NCBI RefSeq assembly: GCF_963576545.1
Contig: NW_026870549.1
Span: 53,969-117,968 of the forward strand
DNA from: Limanda limanda
Lineage: Eukaryota; Chordata; Actinopteri; Pleuronectiformes; Pleuronectidae
DNA length: 64,000 nt
Reading direction: 5' to 3'
Shown: piece after piece, positions 12,001-24,495 of the stretch
How positions within the stretch are numbered: position 1 is the stretch's first letter
Layout: the number at the start of each line of letters is the position of its first letter
Position numbers and translations under genes: made by a program
Notes under the pieces: generated by a model
Seen by the model: only the letters and a program-made list of their open reading frames with translations
Database searches by the model: none
What the model was told of the DNA's origin: nothing

Positions 12001-12131
12001 AGAATATCTCTTTCTCCTATGTGCTTTCATCCCTAACCCTAACCCTAACCCTTCCGAAAGTCGGAGAAGCTCAAGGATGGTACCGATCGATGCGCGCTAC
12101 CCCATTTAGTGGGGGTATAGCCTACTTGCAA
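9067..12131 (+). repeat. Array segment with A runs of 2, 2, 4, 3 and 4
   Basis: B units start at 9393, 9874, 10681 and 11325. Markers include GGTAACG (loss of KpnI) in the units with boxes at 9207 and 11946, GAGACTA at 9370, GGTACTG at 9851, and GATGTGCGC at 10976 and 11620. The B-A-A-A block of 644 bp starting at 10681 is repeated at 11325. Confidence 0.9.
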
Positions 12132-12930
12132 GTCTCTCCGACCTTCACAAAAAAAGTTATTCAAGAATATCTCCTCAGATTTGGGGGAATTTCGTCGGTC
12201 GACCTCTTCCGAAGGTCGTACAAGCTCGAGGATGGTACCAATCGATCCGCAGGACCCAAATTAGTCCAGATGCAACCACTTTTCAAGTCTCTCCGACCTT
12301 CACAAAAAAAGTTATTCAAGAATATCTCTTTCTCCTATGTGCTTTCAGCCCTAACCCTAACCCTAACCCTTCCGAAAGTCGGAGAAGCTCAAGGATGGTA
12401 CCGATCGATGCGCGCTACCCCATTTAGTGGGGGTAGAGCCTACTTGCAAGTCTCTCCGACCTTCACAAAAAAAGTTATTCAAGAATATCTCCTCAGATTT
12501 GGGGGAATTTCGTCGGTCGACCTCTTCCGAAGGTCGTACAAGCTCGGGGATGGTACCAATCGATCCGCAGGACCCAAATTAGTCCAGATGCAACCACTTT
12601 CCAAGTCTCTCCGACCTTCACAAAAAAAGTTATTCAAGAATATCTCTTTCTCCTATGTGCTTTCATCCCTAACCCTAACCCTAACCCTTCCGAAAGTCGG
12701 AGAAGCTCAAGGATGGTACCGATCGATGCGCGCTACCCCATTTAGTGGGGGTAGAGCCTACTTGCAAGTCTCTCCGACCTTCACAAAAAAAGTTATTCAA
12801 GAATATCTCTTTCTCCTATGTGCTTTCATCCCTAACCCTAACCCTAACCCTTCCGAAAGTCGGAGAAGCTCAAGGATGGTACCGATCGATGCGCGCTACC
12901 CCATTTAGTGGGGGTATAGCCTACTTGCAA
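12132..12930 (+). repeat. 799-bp tandem duplication, copy 1 (B-A-B-A-A)
   Basis: B at 12132 is preceded by GGTATAGCC and carries CTCGAGG and CCACTTTTCAA instead of CTCGGGG and CCACTTTCCAA. It is followed by a single A, a standard B at 12450 and two A units. Single A units between two B units are rare in the window (only here, in copy 2 and at 52981-53143). Confidence 0.85.
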
Positions 12931-13729
12931 GTCTCTCCGACCTTCACAAAAAAAGTTATTCAAGAATATCTCCTCAGATTTGGGGGAATTTCGTCGGTCG
13001 ACCTCTTCCGAAGGTCGTACAAGCTCGAGGATGGTACCAATCGATCCGCAGGACCCAAATTAGTCCAGATGCAACCACTTTTCAAGTCTCTCCGACCTTC
13101 ACAAAAAAAGTTATTCAAGAATATCTCTTTCTCCTATGTGCTTTCATCCCTAACCCTAACCCTAACCCTTCTGAAAGTCGGAGAAGCTCAAGGATGGTAC
13201 CGATCGATGCGTGCTACCCCATTTAGTGGGGGTAGAGCCTACTTGCAAGTCTCTCCGACCTTCACAAAAAAAGTTATTCAAGAATATCTCCTCAGATTTG
13301 GGGGAATTTCGTCGGTCGACCTCTTCCGAAGGTCGTACAAGCTCGGGGATGGTACCAATCGATCCGCAGGACCCAAATTAGTCCAGATGCAACCACTTTC
13401 CAAGTCTCTCCGACCTTCACAAAAAAAGTTATTCAAGAATATCTCTTTCTCCTATGTGCTTTCATCCCTAACCCTAACCCTAACCCTTCCGAAAGTCGGA
13501 GAAGCTCAAGGATGGTACCGATCGATGCGCGCTACCCCATTTAGTGGGGGTAGAGCCTACTTGCAAGTCTCTCCGACCTTCACAAAAAAAGTTATTCAAG
13601 AATATCTCTTTCTCCTATGTGCTTTCATCCCTAACCCTAACCCTAACCCTTCCGATAGTCGGAGAAGCTCAAGGATGGTACCGATCGATGCGCGCTACCC
13701 CATTTAGTGGGGGTAGAGCCTACTTGCAA
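12931..13729 (+). repeat. 799-bp tandem duplication, copy 2
   Basis: Repeats copy 1 with the same marked B (CTCGAGG, CCACTTTTCAA) at 12931 and a standard B at 13249. Private changes are CCCTTCTGAAAG near 13172, GATGCGTGC near 13212 and TCCGATAGTC near 13656. The same B subtype recurs once more at 15969. Confidence 0.85.
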
Positions 13730-16700
13730 GTCTCTCCGACCTTCACAAAAAAAGTTATTCAAGAATATCTCTTTCTCCTATGTGCTTTCATCCCTAACCC
13801 TAACCCTAACCCTTCCGAAAGTCGGAGAAGCTCAAGGATGGTACTGATCGATGCGCGCTACCCCATTTAGTGGGGGTAGAGCCTACTTGCAAGTCTCTCC
13901 GACCTTCACAAAAAAAGTTATTCAAGAATATCTCCTCAGATTTGGGGGAATTTCGTCGGTCGACCTCTTCCGAAGGTCGTACAAGCTCGGGGATGGTACC
14001 AATCGATCCGCAGGACCCAAATTAGTCCAGATGCAACCACTTTCCAAGTCTCTCCGACCTTCACAAAAAAAGTTATTCAAGAATATCTCTTTCTCCTATG
14101 TGCTTTCATCCCTAACCCTAACCCTAACCCTTCCGAAAGTCGGAGAAGCTCAAGGATGGTACCGATCGATGCGCGCAACCCCATTTAGTGGGGGTAGAGC
14201 CTACTTGCAAGTCTCTCCGACCTTCACAAAAAAAGTTATTCAAGAATATCTCTTTCTCCTATGTGCTTTCATCCCTAACCCTAACCCTTCCGAAAGTCGG
14301 AGAAGCTCAAGGATAGTACTGATCGATGCGCGCTACCCCATTTAGTGGGGGTAGAGCCTACTTGCAAGTCTCTCCGACCTTCACAAAAAAAGTTATTCAA
14401 GAATATCTCTTTCTCCTATGTGCTTTCATTGCTAACCCTAACCCTAACCCTTCCGAAAGTCGGAGAAGCTCAAGGATGGTACCGATCGATGCGCGCTACC
14501 CCATTTAGTGGGGGTAGAGCCTACTTGCAAGTCTCTCCGACCTTCACAAAAAAAGTTATTCAAGAATATCTCTTTCTCCTATGTGCTTTCATCCCTAACC
14601 CTAACCCTAACCCTTCCGAAAGTCGGAGAAGCTCAAGGATGGTAACGATCGATGCGCGCTACCCCATTTAGTGGGGGTAGAGCCTACTTGCAAGTCTCTC
14701 CGACCTTCACAAAAAAAGTTATTCAAGAATATCTCTTTCTCCTATGTGCTTTCATCCCTAACCCTAACCCTTCCGAAAGTCGGAGAAGCTCAAGGATGGT
14801 ACTGATCGATGCGCGCTACCCCATTTAGTGGGGGTAGAGCCTACTTGCAAGTCTCTCCGACCTTCACAAAAAAAGTTATTCAAGAATATCTCCTCAGATT
14901 TGGGGGAATTTCGTCAGTCGACCTCTTCCGAAGGTCGTACAAGCTCGGGGATGGTACCAATCGATCTGCAGGACCCAAATTAGTACAGATGCAACCACTT
15001 TCCAAGTCTCTCCGACCTTCACAAAAAAAGTTATTCAAGAATATCTCTTTCTCCTATGTGCTTTCATCCCTAACCCTAACCCTAACCCTTCCGAAAGTCG
15101 GAGAAGCTCAAGGATGGTACCGATCGATGCGCGCTACCCCATTTAGTGGGGGTAGAGCCTACTTGCAAGTCTCTCCGACCTTCACAAAAAACGTTATTCA
15201 AGAATATCTCTTTCTCCTATGTGCTTTCATCCCTAACCCTAACCCTAACCCTTCCGAAAGTCGGAGAAGCTCAAGGATGGTACCGATCGATGCGCGCTAC
15301 CCCATTTAGTGGGGGTAGAGCCTACTTGCAAGTCTCTCCGACCTTCACAAAAAAAGTTATTCAAGAATATCTCCTCAGATTTGGGGGAATTTCGTCGGTC
15401 GACCTCTTCCGAAGGTCGTACAAGCTCGGGGATGGTACCAATCGATCCGCAGGACCCAAATTAGTCCAGATGCAACCACTTTCCAAGTCTCTCCGACCTT
15501 CACAAAAAAGTTATTCAAGAATATCTCTTTCTCCTATGTGCTTTCATCCCTAACCCTAACCCTAACCCTTCCGAAAGTCGGAGAAGCTCAAGGATGGTAC
15601 CGATCGATGCGCGCTACCCCATTTAGTGGGGGTAGAGCCTACTTGCAAGTCTCTCCGACCTTCACAAAAAAAGTTATTCAAGAATATCTCTTTCTCCTAT
15701 GTGCTTTCATCCCTAACCCTAACCCTTCCGAAAGTCGGAGAAGCTCAAGGATGGTAACGATCGATGCGCGCTACCCCATTTAGTGGGGGTAGAGCCTACT
15801 TGCAAGTCTCTCCGACCTTCACAAAAAAAGTTATTCAAGAATATCTCTTTCTCCTATGTGCTTTCATCCCTAACCCTAACCCTAACCCTTCCGAAAGTCG
15901 GAGAAGCTCAAGGATGGTACCGATCGATGCGCGCTACCCCATTTAGTGGGGGTATAGCCTACTTGCAAGTCTCTCCGACCTTCACAAAAAAAGTTATTCA
16001 AGAATATCTCCTCAGATTTGGGGGAATTTCGTCGGTCGACCTCTTCCGAAGGTCGTACAAGCTCGAGGATGGTACCAATCGATCCGCAGGACCCAAATTA
16101 GTCCAGATGCAACCACTTTTCAAGTCTCTCCGACCTTCACAAAAAAAGTTATTCAAGAATATCTCTTTCTCCTATGTGCTTTCATCCCTAACCCTAACCC
16201 TAACCCTTCCAAAAGTCGGAGAAGCTCAAGGATGGTACCGATCGATGCGCGCTACCCCATTTAGTGGGGGTAGAGCCTACTTGCAAGTCTCTCCGACCTT
16301 CACAAAAAACGTTATTCAAGAATATCTCTTTCTCCTATGTGCTTTCATCCCTAACCCTAACCCTAACCCTTCCGAAAGTCGGAGAAGCTCAAGGATGGTA
16401 CCGATCGATGCGCGCTACCCCATTTAGTGGGGGTAGAGCCTACTTGCAAGTCTCTCCGACCTTCACAAAAAAAGTTATTCAAGAATATCTCCTCAGATTT
16501 GGGGGAATTTCGTCGGTCGACCTCTTCCGAAGGTCGTACAAGCTCGGGGATGGTACCAATCGATCCGCAGGACCCAAATTAGTCCAGATGCAACCACTTT
16601 CCAAGTCTCTCCGACCTTCACAAAAAAAGTTATTCAAGAATATCTCTTTCTCCTATGTGCTTTCATCCCTAACCCTAACCCTAACCCTTCCGAAAGTCGG

Positions 16701-17093
16701 AGAAGCTCAAAGATGGTACCGATCGATGCGCGCTACCCCATTTAGTGGGGGTAGAGCCTACTTGCAAGTCTCTCCGACCTTCACAAAAAAAGTTATTCAA
16801 GAATATCTCTTTCTCCTATGTGCTTTCATCCCTAACCCTAACCCTAACCCTTCCGAAAGTCGGAGAAGCTCAAGGATGGTACCGATCGATGCGCGCTACC
16901 CCATTTAGTGGGGGTAGAGCCTACTTGCAAGTCTCTCCGACCTTCACAAAAAAAGTTATTCAAGAATATCTCTTTCTCCTATGTGCTTTCATCCCTAACC
17001 CTAACCCTAACCCTTCCGAAAGTCGGAGAAGCTCAAGGATGGTACCGATCGATGCGCGCTACCCCATTTAGTGGGGGTAGAGCCTACTTGCAA
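13730..17093 (+). repeat. Array segment with mixed variants
   Basis: B units start at 13893, 14851, 15332, 15969 and 16450 with A runs of 5, 2, 3, 2 and 3. The telomeric block is altered near 14430. B at 14851 has three private changes: GTCAGTCGAC, ATCTGCAGG and AGTACAG. Units with boxes at 14345, 14828 and 15783 are 157 bp long. Confidence 0.9.
15487..15648 (+). repeat. A monomer with a 1-base deletion in the A7 run (162 bp)
   Basis: The head reads CACAAAAAAG, with six A instead of seven. I saw no other unit with a simple length change at this homopolymer, which argues that the base calls of the assembly are accurate. It may be a real mutation or a sequencing error. Confidence 0.85.
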
Positions 17094-17248
17094 GTCTCTC
17101 CGACCTTCACAAAAAAAGTTATTCAAGAATATCTCCTCAGATTTGGGGGAATTTCGTCGGTCGACCTCTTCCGAAGGTCGTACAAGCTCGGGGATGGTAC
17201 CAATCGATCCGCAGGACCCAAATTAGTCCAGATGCAACCACTTTCCAA

Positions 17249-19192
17249 GTCTCTCCGACCTTCACAAAAAAAGTTATTCAAGAATATCTCTTTCTCCTAT
17301 GTGCTTTCATCCCTAACCCTAACCCTAACCCTTCCGAAAGTCGGAGAAGCTCAAGGATGGTACCGATCGATGCGCGCTACCCCATTTAGTGGGGGTAGAG
17401 CCTACTTGCAAGTCTCTCCGACCTTCACAAAAAAAGTTATTCAAGAATATCTCTTTCTCCTATGTGCTTTCATCCCTAACCCTAACCCTAACCCTTCCGA
17501 AAGTCGGAGAAGCTCAAGGATGGTACCGATCGATGCGCGCTACCCCATTTAGTGGGGGTAGAGCCTACTTGCAAGTCTCTCCGACCTTCACAAAAAAAGT
17601 TATTCAAGAATATCTCTTTCTCCTATGTGCTTTCATCCCTAACCCTAACCCTAACCCTTCCGAAAGTCGGAGAAGCTCAAGGATGGTACCGATCGATGCG
17701 CGCTACCCCATTTAGTGGGGGTAGAGCCTACTTGCAAGTCTCTCCGACCTTCACAAAAAAAGTTATTCAAGAATATCTCTTTCTCCTATGTGCTTTCATC
17801 CCTAACCCTAACCCTAACCCTTCCGAAAGTCGGAGAAGCTCAAGGATGGTACCGATCGATGCGCGCAACCCCATTTAGTGGGGGTAGAGCCTACTTGCAA
17901 GTCTCTCCGACCTTCACAAAAAAAGTTATTCAAGAATATCTCTTTCTCCTATGTGCTTTCATCCCTAACCCTAACCCTTCCGAAAGTCGGAAAAGCTCAA
18001 GGATGGTACCGATCGATGTGCGCTACCCCATTTAGTGGGGGTAGAGCCTACTTGCAAGTCTCTCCGACCTTCACAAAAAAAGTTATTCAAGAATATCTCT
18101 TTCTCCTATGTGCTTTCATCCCTAACCCTAATCCTAACCCTTCCGAAAGTCGGAGAAGCTCAAGGATGGTACCGATCGATGCGCGCTACCCCATTTAGTG
18201 GGGGTAGAGCCTACTTGCAAGTCTCTCCGACCTTCACAAAAAAAGTTATTCAAGAATATCTCTTTCTCCTATGTGCTTTCATCCCTAACCCTAACCCTAA
18301 CCCTTCCGAAAGTCGGAGAAGCTCAAGGATGGTACCGATCGATGCGCGCTACCCCATTTAGTGGGGGTAGAGCCTACTTGCAAGTCTCTCCGACCTTCAC
18401 AAAAAAAGTTATTCAAGAATATCTCTTTCTCCTATGTGCTTTCATCCCTAACCCTAACCCTAACCCTTCCGAAAGTCGGAGAAGCTCAAGGATGGTACCG
18501 ATCGATGCGCGCAACCCCATTTAGTGGGGGTAGAGCCTACTTGCAAGTCTCTCCGACCTTCACAAAAAAAGTTATTCAAGAATATCTCTTTCTCCTATGT
18601 GCTTTCATCCCTAACCCTAACCCTTCCGAAAGTCGGAAAAGCTCAAGGATGGTACCGATCGATGTGCGCTACCCCATTTAGTGGGGGTAGAGCCTACTTG
18701 CAAGTCTCTCCGACCTTCACAAAAAAAGTTATTCAAGAATATCTCTTTCTCCTATGTGCTTTCATCCCTAACCCTAACCCTAACCCTTCCGAAAGTCGGA
18801 GAAGCTCAAAGATGGTACCGATCGATGCGCGCTACCCCATTTAGTGGGGGTAGAGCCTACTTGCAAGTCTCTCCGACCTTCACAAAAAAAGTTATTCAAG
18901 AATATCTCTTTCTCCTATGTGCTTTCATCCCTAACCCTAACCCTAACCCTTCCGAAAGTCGGAGAAGCTCAAGGATGGTAACGATCGATGCGCGCTACCC
19001 CATTTAGTGGGGGTAGAGCCTACTTGCAAGTCTCTCCGACCTTCACAAAAAAAGTTATTCAAGAATATCTCTTTCTCCTATGTGCTTTCATCCCTAACCC
19101 TAACCCTAACCCTTCCGAAAGTCGGAGAAGCTCTAGGATGGTACCGATCGATGCGCGCTACCCCATTTAGTGGGGGTAGAGCCTACTTGCAA
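17249..19192 (+). repeat. Longest run of A monomers (12 units, 1,944 bp)
   Basis: Twelve A units separate the B units at 17094 and 19193; two are 157 bp (boxes at 18035 and 18681). A block with the order CAACCCC, then TCGGAAAAG plus GATGTGCGC, appears twice 646 bp apart (boxes 17878/18035 and 18524/18681). The second is followed by CAAAGATGG and GGTAACG units, the same order as at 8.7-9.2 kb and 20.0-20.5 kb. One telomeric block has CCCTAATCC near 18132. Confidence 0.9.
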
Positions 19193-21607
19193 GTCTCTCC
19201 GACCTTCACAAAAAAAGTTATTCAAGAATATCTCCTCAGATTTGGGGGAATTTCGTCGGTCGACCTCTTCCGAAGGTCGTACAAGCTCGGGGATGGTACC
19301 AATCGATCCGCAGGACCCAAATTAGTCCAGATGCAACCACTTTCCAAGTCTCTCCGACCTTCACAAAAAAAGTTATTCAAGAATATCTCTTTCTCCTATG
19401 TGCTTTCATCCCTAACCCTAACCCTAACCCTTCCGAACGTCGGAGAAGCTCAAGGATGGTACCGATCGATGCGCGCTACCCCATTTAGTGGGGGTAGAGC
19501 CTACTTGCAAGTCTCTCCGACCTTCACAAAAAAAGTTATTCAAGAATATCTCTTTCTCCTATGTGCTTTCATCCCTAACCCTAACCCTAACCCTTCCGAA
19601 AGTCGGAGAAGCTCAAGGATGGTACCGATCGATGCGCGCTACCCCATTTAGTGGGGGTAGAGCCTACTTGCAAGTCTCTCCGACCTTCACAAAAAAAGTT
19701 ATTCAAGAATATCTCTTTCTCCTATGTGCTTTCATCCCTAACCCTAACCCTAACCCTTCCGAAAGTCGGAGAAGCTCAAGGATGGTACCGATCGATGCGC
19801 GCTACCCCATTTAGTGGGGGTAGAGCCTACTTGCAAGTCTCTCCGACCTTCACAAAAAAAGTTATTCAAGAATATCTCTTTCTCCTATGTGCTTTCATCC
19901 TTAACCCTAACCCTAACCCTTCCGAAAGTCGGAGAAGCTCAAGGATGGTACCGATCGATGCGCGCAACCCCATTTAGTGGGGGTAGAGCCTACTTGCAAG
20001 TCTCTCCGACCTTCACAAAAAAAGTTATTCAAGAATATCTCTTTCTCCTATGTGCTTTCATCCCTAACCCTAACCCTTCCGAAAGTCGGAAAAGCTCAAG
20101 GATGGTACCGATCGATGTGCGCTACCCCATTTAGTGGGGGTAGAGCCTACTTGCAAGTCTCTCCGACCTTCACAAAAAAAGTTATTCAAGAATATCTCTT
20201 TCTCCTATGTGCTTTCATCCCTAACCCTAACCCTAACCCTTCCGAAAGTCGGAGAAGCTCAAAGATGGTACCGATCGATGCGCGCTACCCCATTTAGTGG
20301 GGGTAGAGCCTACTTGCAAGTCTCTCCGACCTTCACAAAAAAAGTTATTCAAGAATATCTCTTTCTCCTATGTGCTTTCATCCCTAACCCTAACCCTAAC
20401 CCTTCCGAAAGTCGGAGAAGCTCAAGGATGGTAACGATCGATGCGCGCTACCCCATTTAGTGGGGGTAGAGCCTACTTGCAAGTCTCTCCGACCTTCACA
20501 AAAAAAGTTATTCAAGAATATCTCTTTCTCCTATGTGCTTTCATCCCTAACCCTAACCCTAACCCTTCCGAAAGTCGGAGAAGCTCAAGGATGGTACCGA
20601 TCGATGCGCGCTACCCCATTTAGTGGGGGTAGAGACTACTTGCAAGTCTCTCCGACCTTCACAAAAAAAGTTATTCAAGAATATCTCCTCAGATTTGGGG
20701 GAATTTCGTCGGTCGACCTCTTCCGAAGGTCGTACAAGCTCGGGGATGGTACCAATCGATCCGCAGGACCCAAATTAGTCCAGATGCAACCACTTTCCAA
20801 GTCTCTCCGACCTTCACAAAAAAAGTTATTCAAGAATATCTCTTTCTCCTATGTGCTTTCATCCCTAACCCTAACCCTAACCCTTCCGAAAGTCGGAGAA
20901 GCTCAAGGATGGTACCGATCGATGCGCGCTACCCCATTTAGTGGGGGTAGAGCCTACTTGCAAGTCTCTCCGACCTTCACAAAAAACGTTATTCAAGAAT
21001 ATCTCTTTCTCCTATGTGCTTTCATCCCTAACCCTAACCCTAACCCTTCCGAAAGTCGGAGAAGCTCAAGGATGGTACTGATCGATGCGCGCTACCCCAT
21101 TTAGTGGGGGTAGAGCCTACTTGCAAGTCTCTCCGACCTTCACAAAAAAAGTTATTCAAGAATATCTCCTCAGATTTGGGGGAATTTCGTCGGTCGACCT
21201 CTTCCGAAGGTCGTACAAGCTCGGGGATGGTACCAATCGATCCGCAGGACCCAAATTAGTCCAGATGCAACCACTTTCCAAGTCTCTCCGACCTTCACAA
21301 AAAAAGTTATTCAAGAATATCTCTTTCTCCTATGTGCTTTCATCCCTAACCCTAACCCTAACCCTTCCGAAAGTCGGAGAAGCTCAAGGATGGTACCGAT
21401 CGATGCGCGCTACCCCATTTAGTGGGGGTAGAGCCTACTTGCAAGTCTCTCCGACCTTCACAAAAAAAGTTATTCAAGAATATCTCTTTCTCCTATGTGC
21501 TTTCATCCCTAACCCTAACCCTAACCCTTCCGAAAGTCGGAGAAGCTCAAGGATGGTACCGATCGATGCGCGCTACCCCATTTAGTGGGGGTAGAGCCTA
21601 CTTGCAA
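19193..21607 (+). repeat. Eight-A block related to 7,946-10,354
   Basis: B at 19193, eight A units, B at 20646, two A units, B at 21127 and two more A units. Variants occur in the same order as 11.25 kb upstream: CAACCCC, TCGGAAAAG+GATGTGCGC (157 bp), CAAAGATGG, GGTAACG, GAGACTA, then B, then AAAAAACGTT with GGTACTG. The block lacks the AAAAAAGGTT marker of the upstream copy. Confidence 0.85.
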
Positions 21608-24495
21608 GTCTCTCCGACCTTCACAAAAAAAGTTATTCAAGAATATCTCCTCAGATTTGGGGGAATTTCGTCGGTCGACCTCTTCCGAAGGTCGTACAAG
21701 CTCGGGGATGGTACCAATCGATCCGCAGGACCCAAATTAGTCCAGATGCAACCACTTTCCAAGTCTCTCCGACCTTCACAAAAAAAGTTATTCAAGAATA
21801 TCTCTTTCTCCTATGTGCTTTCATCCCTAACCCTAACCCTAACCCTTCCGAAAGTCGGAGAAGCTCAAGGATGGTACCGATCGATGTGCGCTACCCCATT
21901 TAGTGGGGGTAGAGCCTACTTGCAAGTCTCTCCGACCTTCACAAAAAAAGTTATTCAAGAATATCTCTTTCTCCTATGTGCTTTCATCCCTAACCCTAAC
22001 CCTAACCCTTCCGAAAGTCGGAGAAGCTCAAGGATGGTACCGATCGATGTGCGCTACCCCATTTAGTGGGGGTAGAGCCTACTTGCAAGTCTCTCCGACC
22101 TTCACAAAAAAAGTTATTCAAGAATATCTCTTTCTCCTATGTGCTTTCATCCCTAACCCTAACCCTAACCCTTCCGAAAGTCGGAGAAGCTCAAGGATGG
22201 TACCGATCGATGTGCGCTACCCCATTTAGTGGGGGTAGAGCCTACTTGCAAGTCTCTCCGACCTTCACAAAAAAAGTTATTCAAGAATATCTCTTTCTCC
22301 TATGTGCTTTCATCCCTAACCCTAACCCTAACCCTTCCGAAAGTCGGAGAAGCTCAAGGATGGTACCGATCGATGCGCGCTACCCCATTTAGTGGGGGTA
22401 GAGCCTACTTGCAAGTCTCTCCGACCTTCACAAAAAAAGTTATTCAAGAATATCTCCTCAGATTTGGGGGAATTTCGTCGGTCGACCTCTTCCGAAGGTC
22501 GTACAAGCTCGGGGATGGTACCAATCGATCCGCAGGACCCAAATTAGTCCAGATGCAACCACTTTCCAAGTCTCTCCGACCTTCACAAAAAAAGTTATTC
22601 AAGAATATCTCTTTCTCCTATGTGCTTTCATCCCTAACCCTAACCCTTCCGAAAGTCGGAGAAGCTCAAGGATGGTACCGATCGATGCGCGCAACCCCAT
22701 TTAGTGGGGGTAGAGCCTACTTGCAAGTCTCTCCGACCTTCACAAAAAAAGTTATTCAAGAATATCTCTTTCTCCTATGTGCTTTCATCCCTAACCCTAA
22801 CCCTAACCCTTCCGAAAGTCGGAGAAGCTCAAGGATGGTACCGATCGATGCGCGCTACCCCATTTAGTGGGGGTAGAGCCTACTTGCAAGTCTCTCCGAC
22901 CTTCACAAAAAAAGTTATTCAAGAATATCTCTTTCTCCTATGTGCTTTCATCCCTAACCCTAACCCTAACCCTTCCGAAAGTCGGAGAAGCTCAAGGATG
23001 GTACCGATCGATGCGCGCTACCCCATTTAGTGGGGGTAGAGCCTACTTGCAAGTCTCTCCGACCTTCACAAAAAAAGTTATTCAAGAATATCTCCTCAGA
23101 TTTGGGGGAATTTCGTCGGTCGACCTCTTCCGAAGGTCGTACAAGCTCGGGGATGGTACCAATCGATCCGCAGGACCCAAATTAGTCCAGATGCAACCAC
23201 TTTCCAAGTCTCTCCGACCTTCACAAAAAAAGTTATTCAAGAATATCTCTTTCTCCTATGTGCTTTCATCCCTAACCCTAACCCTAACCCTTCCGAAAGT
23301 CGGAGAAGCTCAAGGATGGTACCGATCGATGTGCGCTACCCCATTTAGTGGGGGTAGAGCCTACTTGCAAGTCTCTCCGACCTTCACAAAAAAAGTTATT
23401 CAAGAATATCTCTTTCTCCTATGTGCTTTCATCCCTAACCCTAACCCTAACCCTTCCGAAAGTCGGAGAAGCTCAAGGATGGTACCGATCGATGCGCGCT
23501 ACCCCATTTAGTGGGGGTAGAGCCTACTTGCAAGTCTCTCCGACCTTCACAAAAAAAGTTATTCAAGAATATCTCCTCAGATTTGGGGGAATTTCGTCGG
23601 TCGACCTCTTCCGAAGGTCGTACAAGCTCGGGGATGGTACCAATCGATCCGCAGGACCCAAATTAGTCCAGATGCAACCACTTTCCAAGTCTCTCCGACC
23701 TTCACAAAAAAAGTTATTCAAGAATATCTCTTTCTCCTATGTGCTTTCATCCCTAACCCTAACCCTAACCCTTCCGAAAGTCGGAGAAGCTCAAGGATGG
23801 TACCGATCGATGTGCGCTACCCCATTTAGTGGGGGTAGAGCCTACTTGCAAGTCTCTCCGACCTTCACAAAAAAAGTTATTCAAGAATATCTCTTTCTCC
23901 TATGTGCTTTCATCCCTAACCCTAACCCTAACCCTTCCGAAAGTCGGAGAAGCTCAAGGATGGTACCGATCGATGCGCGCTACCCCATTTAGTGGGGGTA
24001 GAGCCTACTTGCAAGTCTCTCCGACCTTCACAAAAAAAGTTATTCAAGAATATCTCTTTCTCCTATGTGCTTTCATCCCTAACCCTAACCCTAACCCTTC
24101 CGAAAGTCGGAGAAGCTCAAGGATGGTACCGATCGATGCGCGCTACCCCATTTAGTGGGGGTAGAGCCTACTTGCAAGTCTCTCCGACCTTCACAAAAAA
24201 AGTTATTCAAGAATATCTCCTCAGATTTGGGGGAATTTCGTCGGTCGACCTCTTCCGAAGGTCGTACAAGCTCGGGGATGGTACCAATCGATCCGCAGGA
24301 CCCAAATTAGTCCAGATGCAACCACTTTCCAAGTCTCTCCGACCTTCACAAAAAAAGTTATTCAAGAATATCTCTTTCTCCTATGTGCTTTCATCCCTAA
24401 CCCTAACCCTAACCCTTCCGAAAGTCGGAGAAGCTCAAGGATAGTACCGATCGATGTGCGCTACCCCATTTAGTGGGGGTAGAGCCTACTTGCAA
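21608..24495 (+). repeat. Array segment with A runs of 4, 3, 2 and 3, then one A
   Basis: B units start at 21608, 22415, 23053, 23534 and 24178. The GATGTGCGC variant marks three consecutive A units (boxes 21903-22229) and the first A after B at 23348, 23829 and 24473. The unit with box at 24473 reads GGATAGTACC. Confidence 0.9.
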
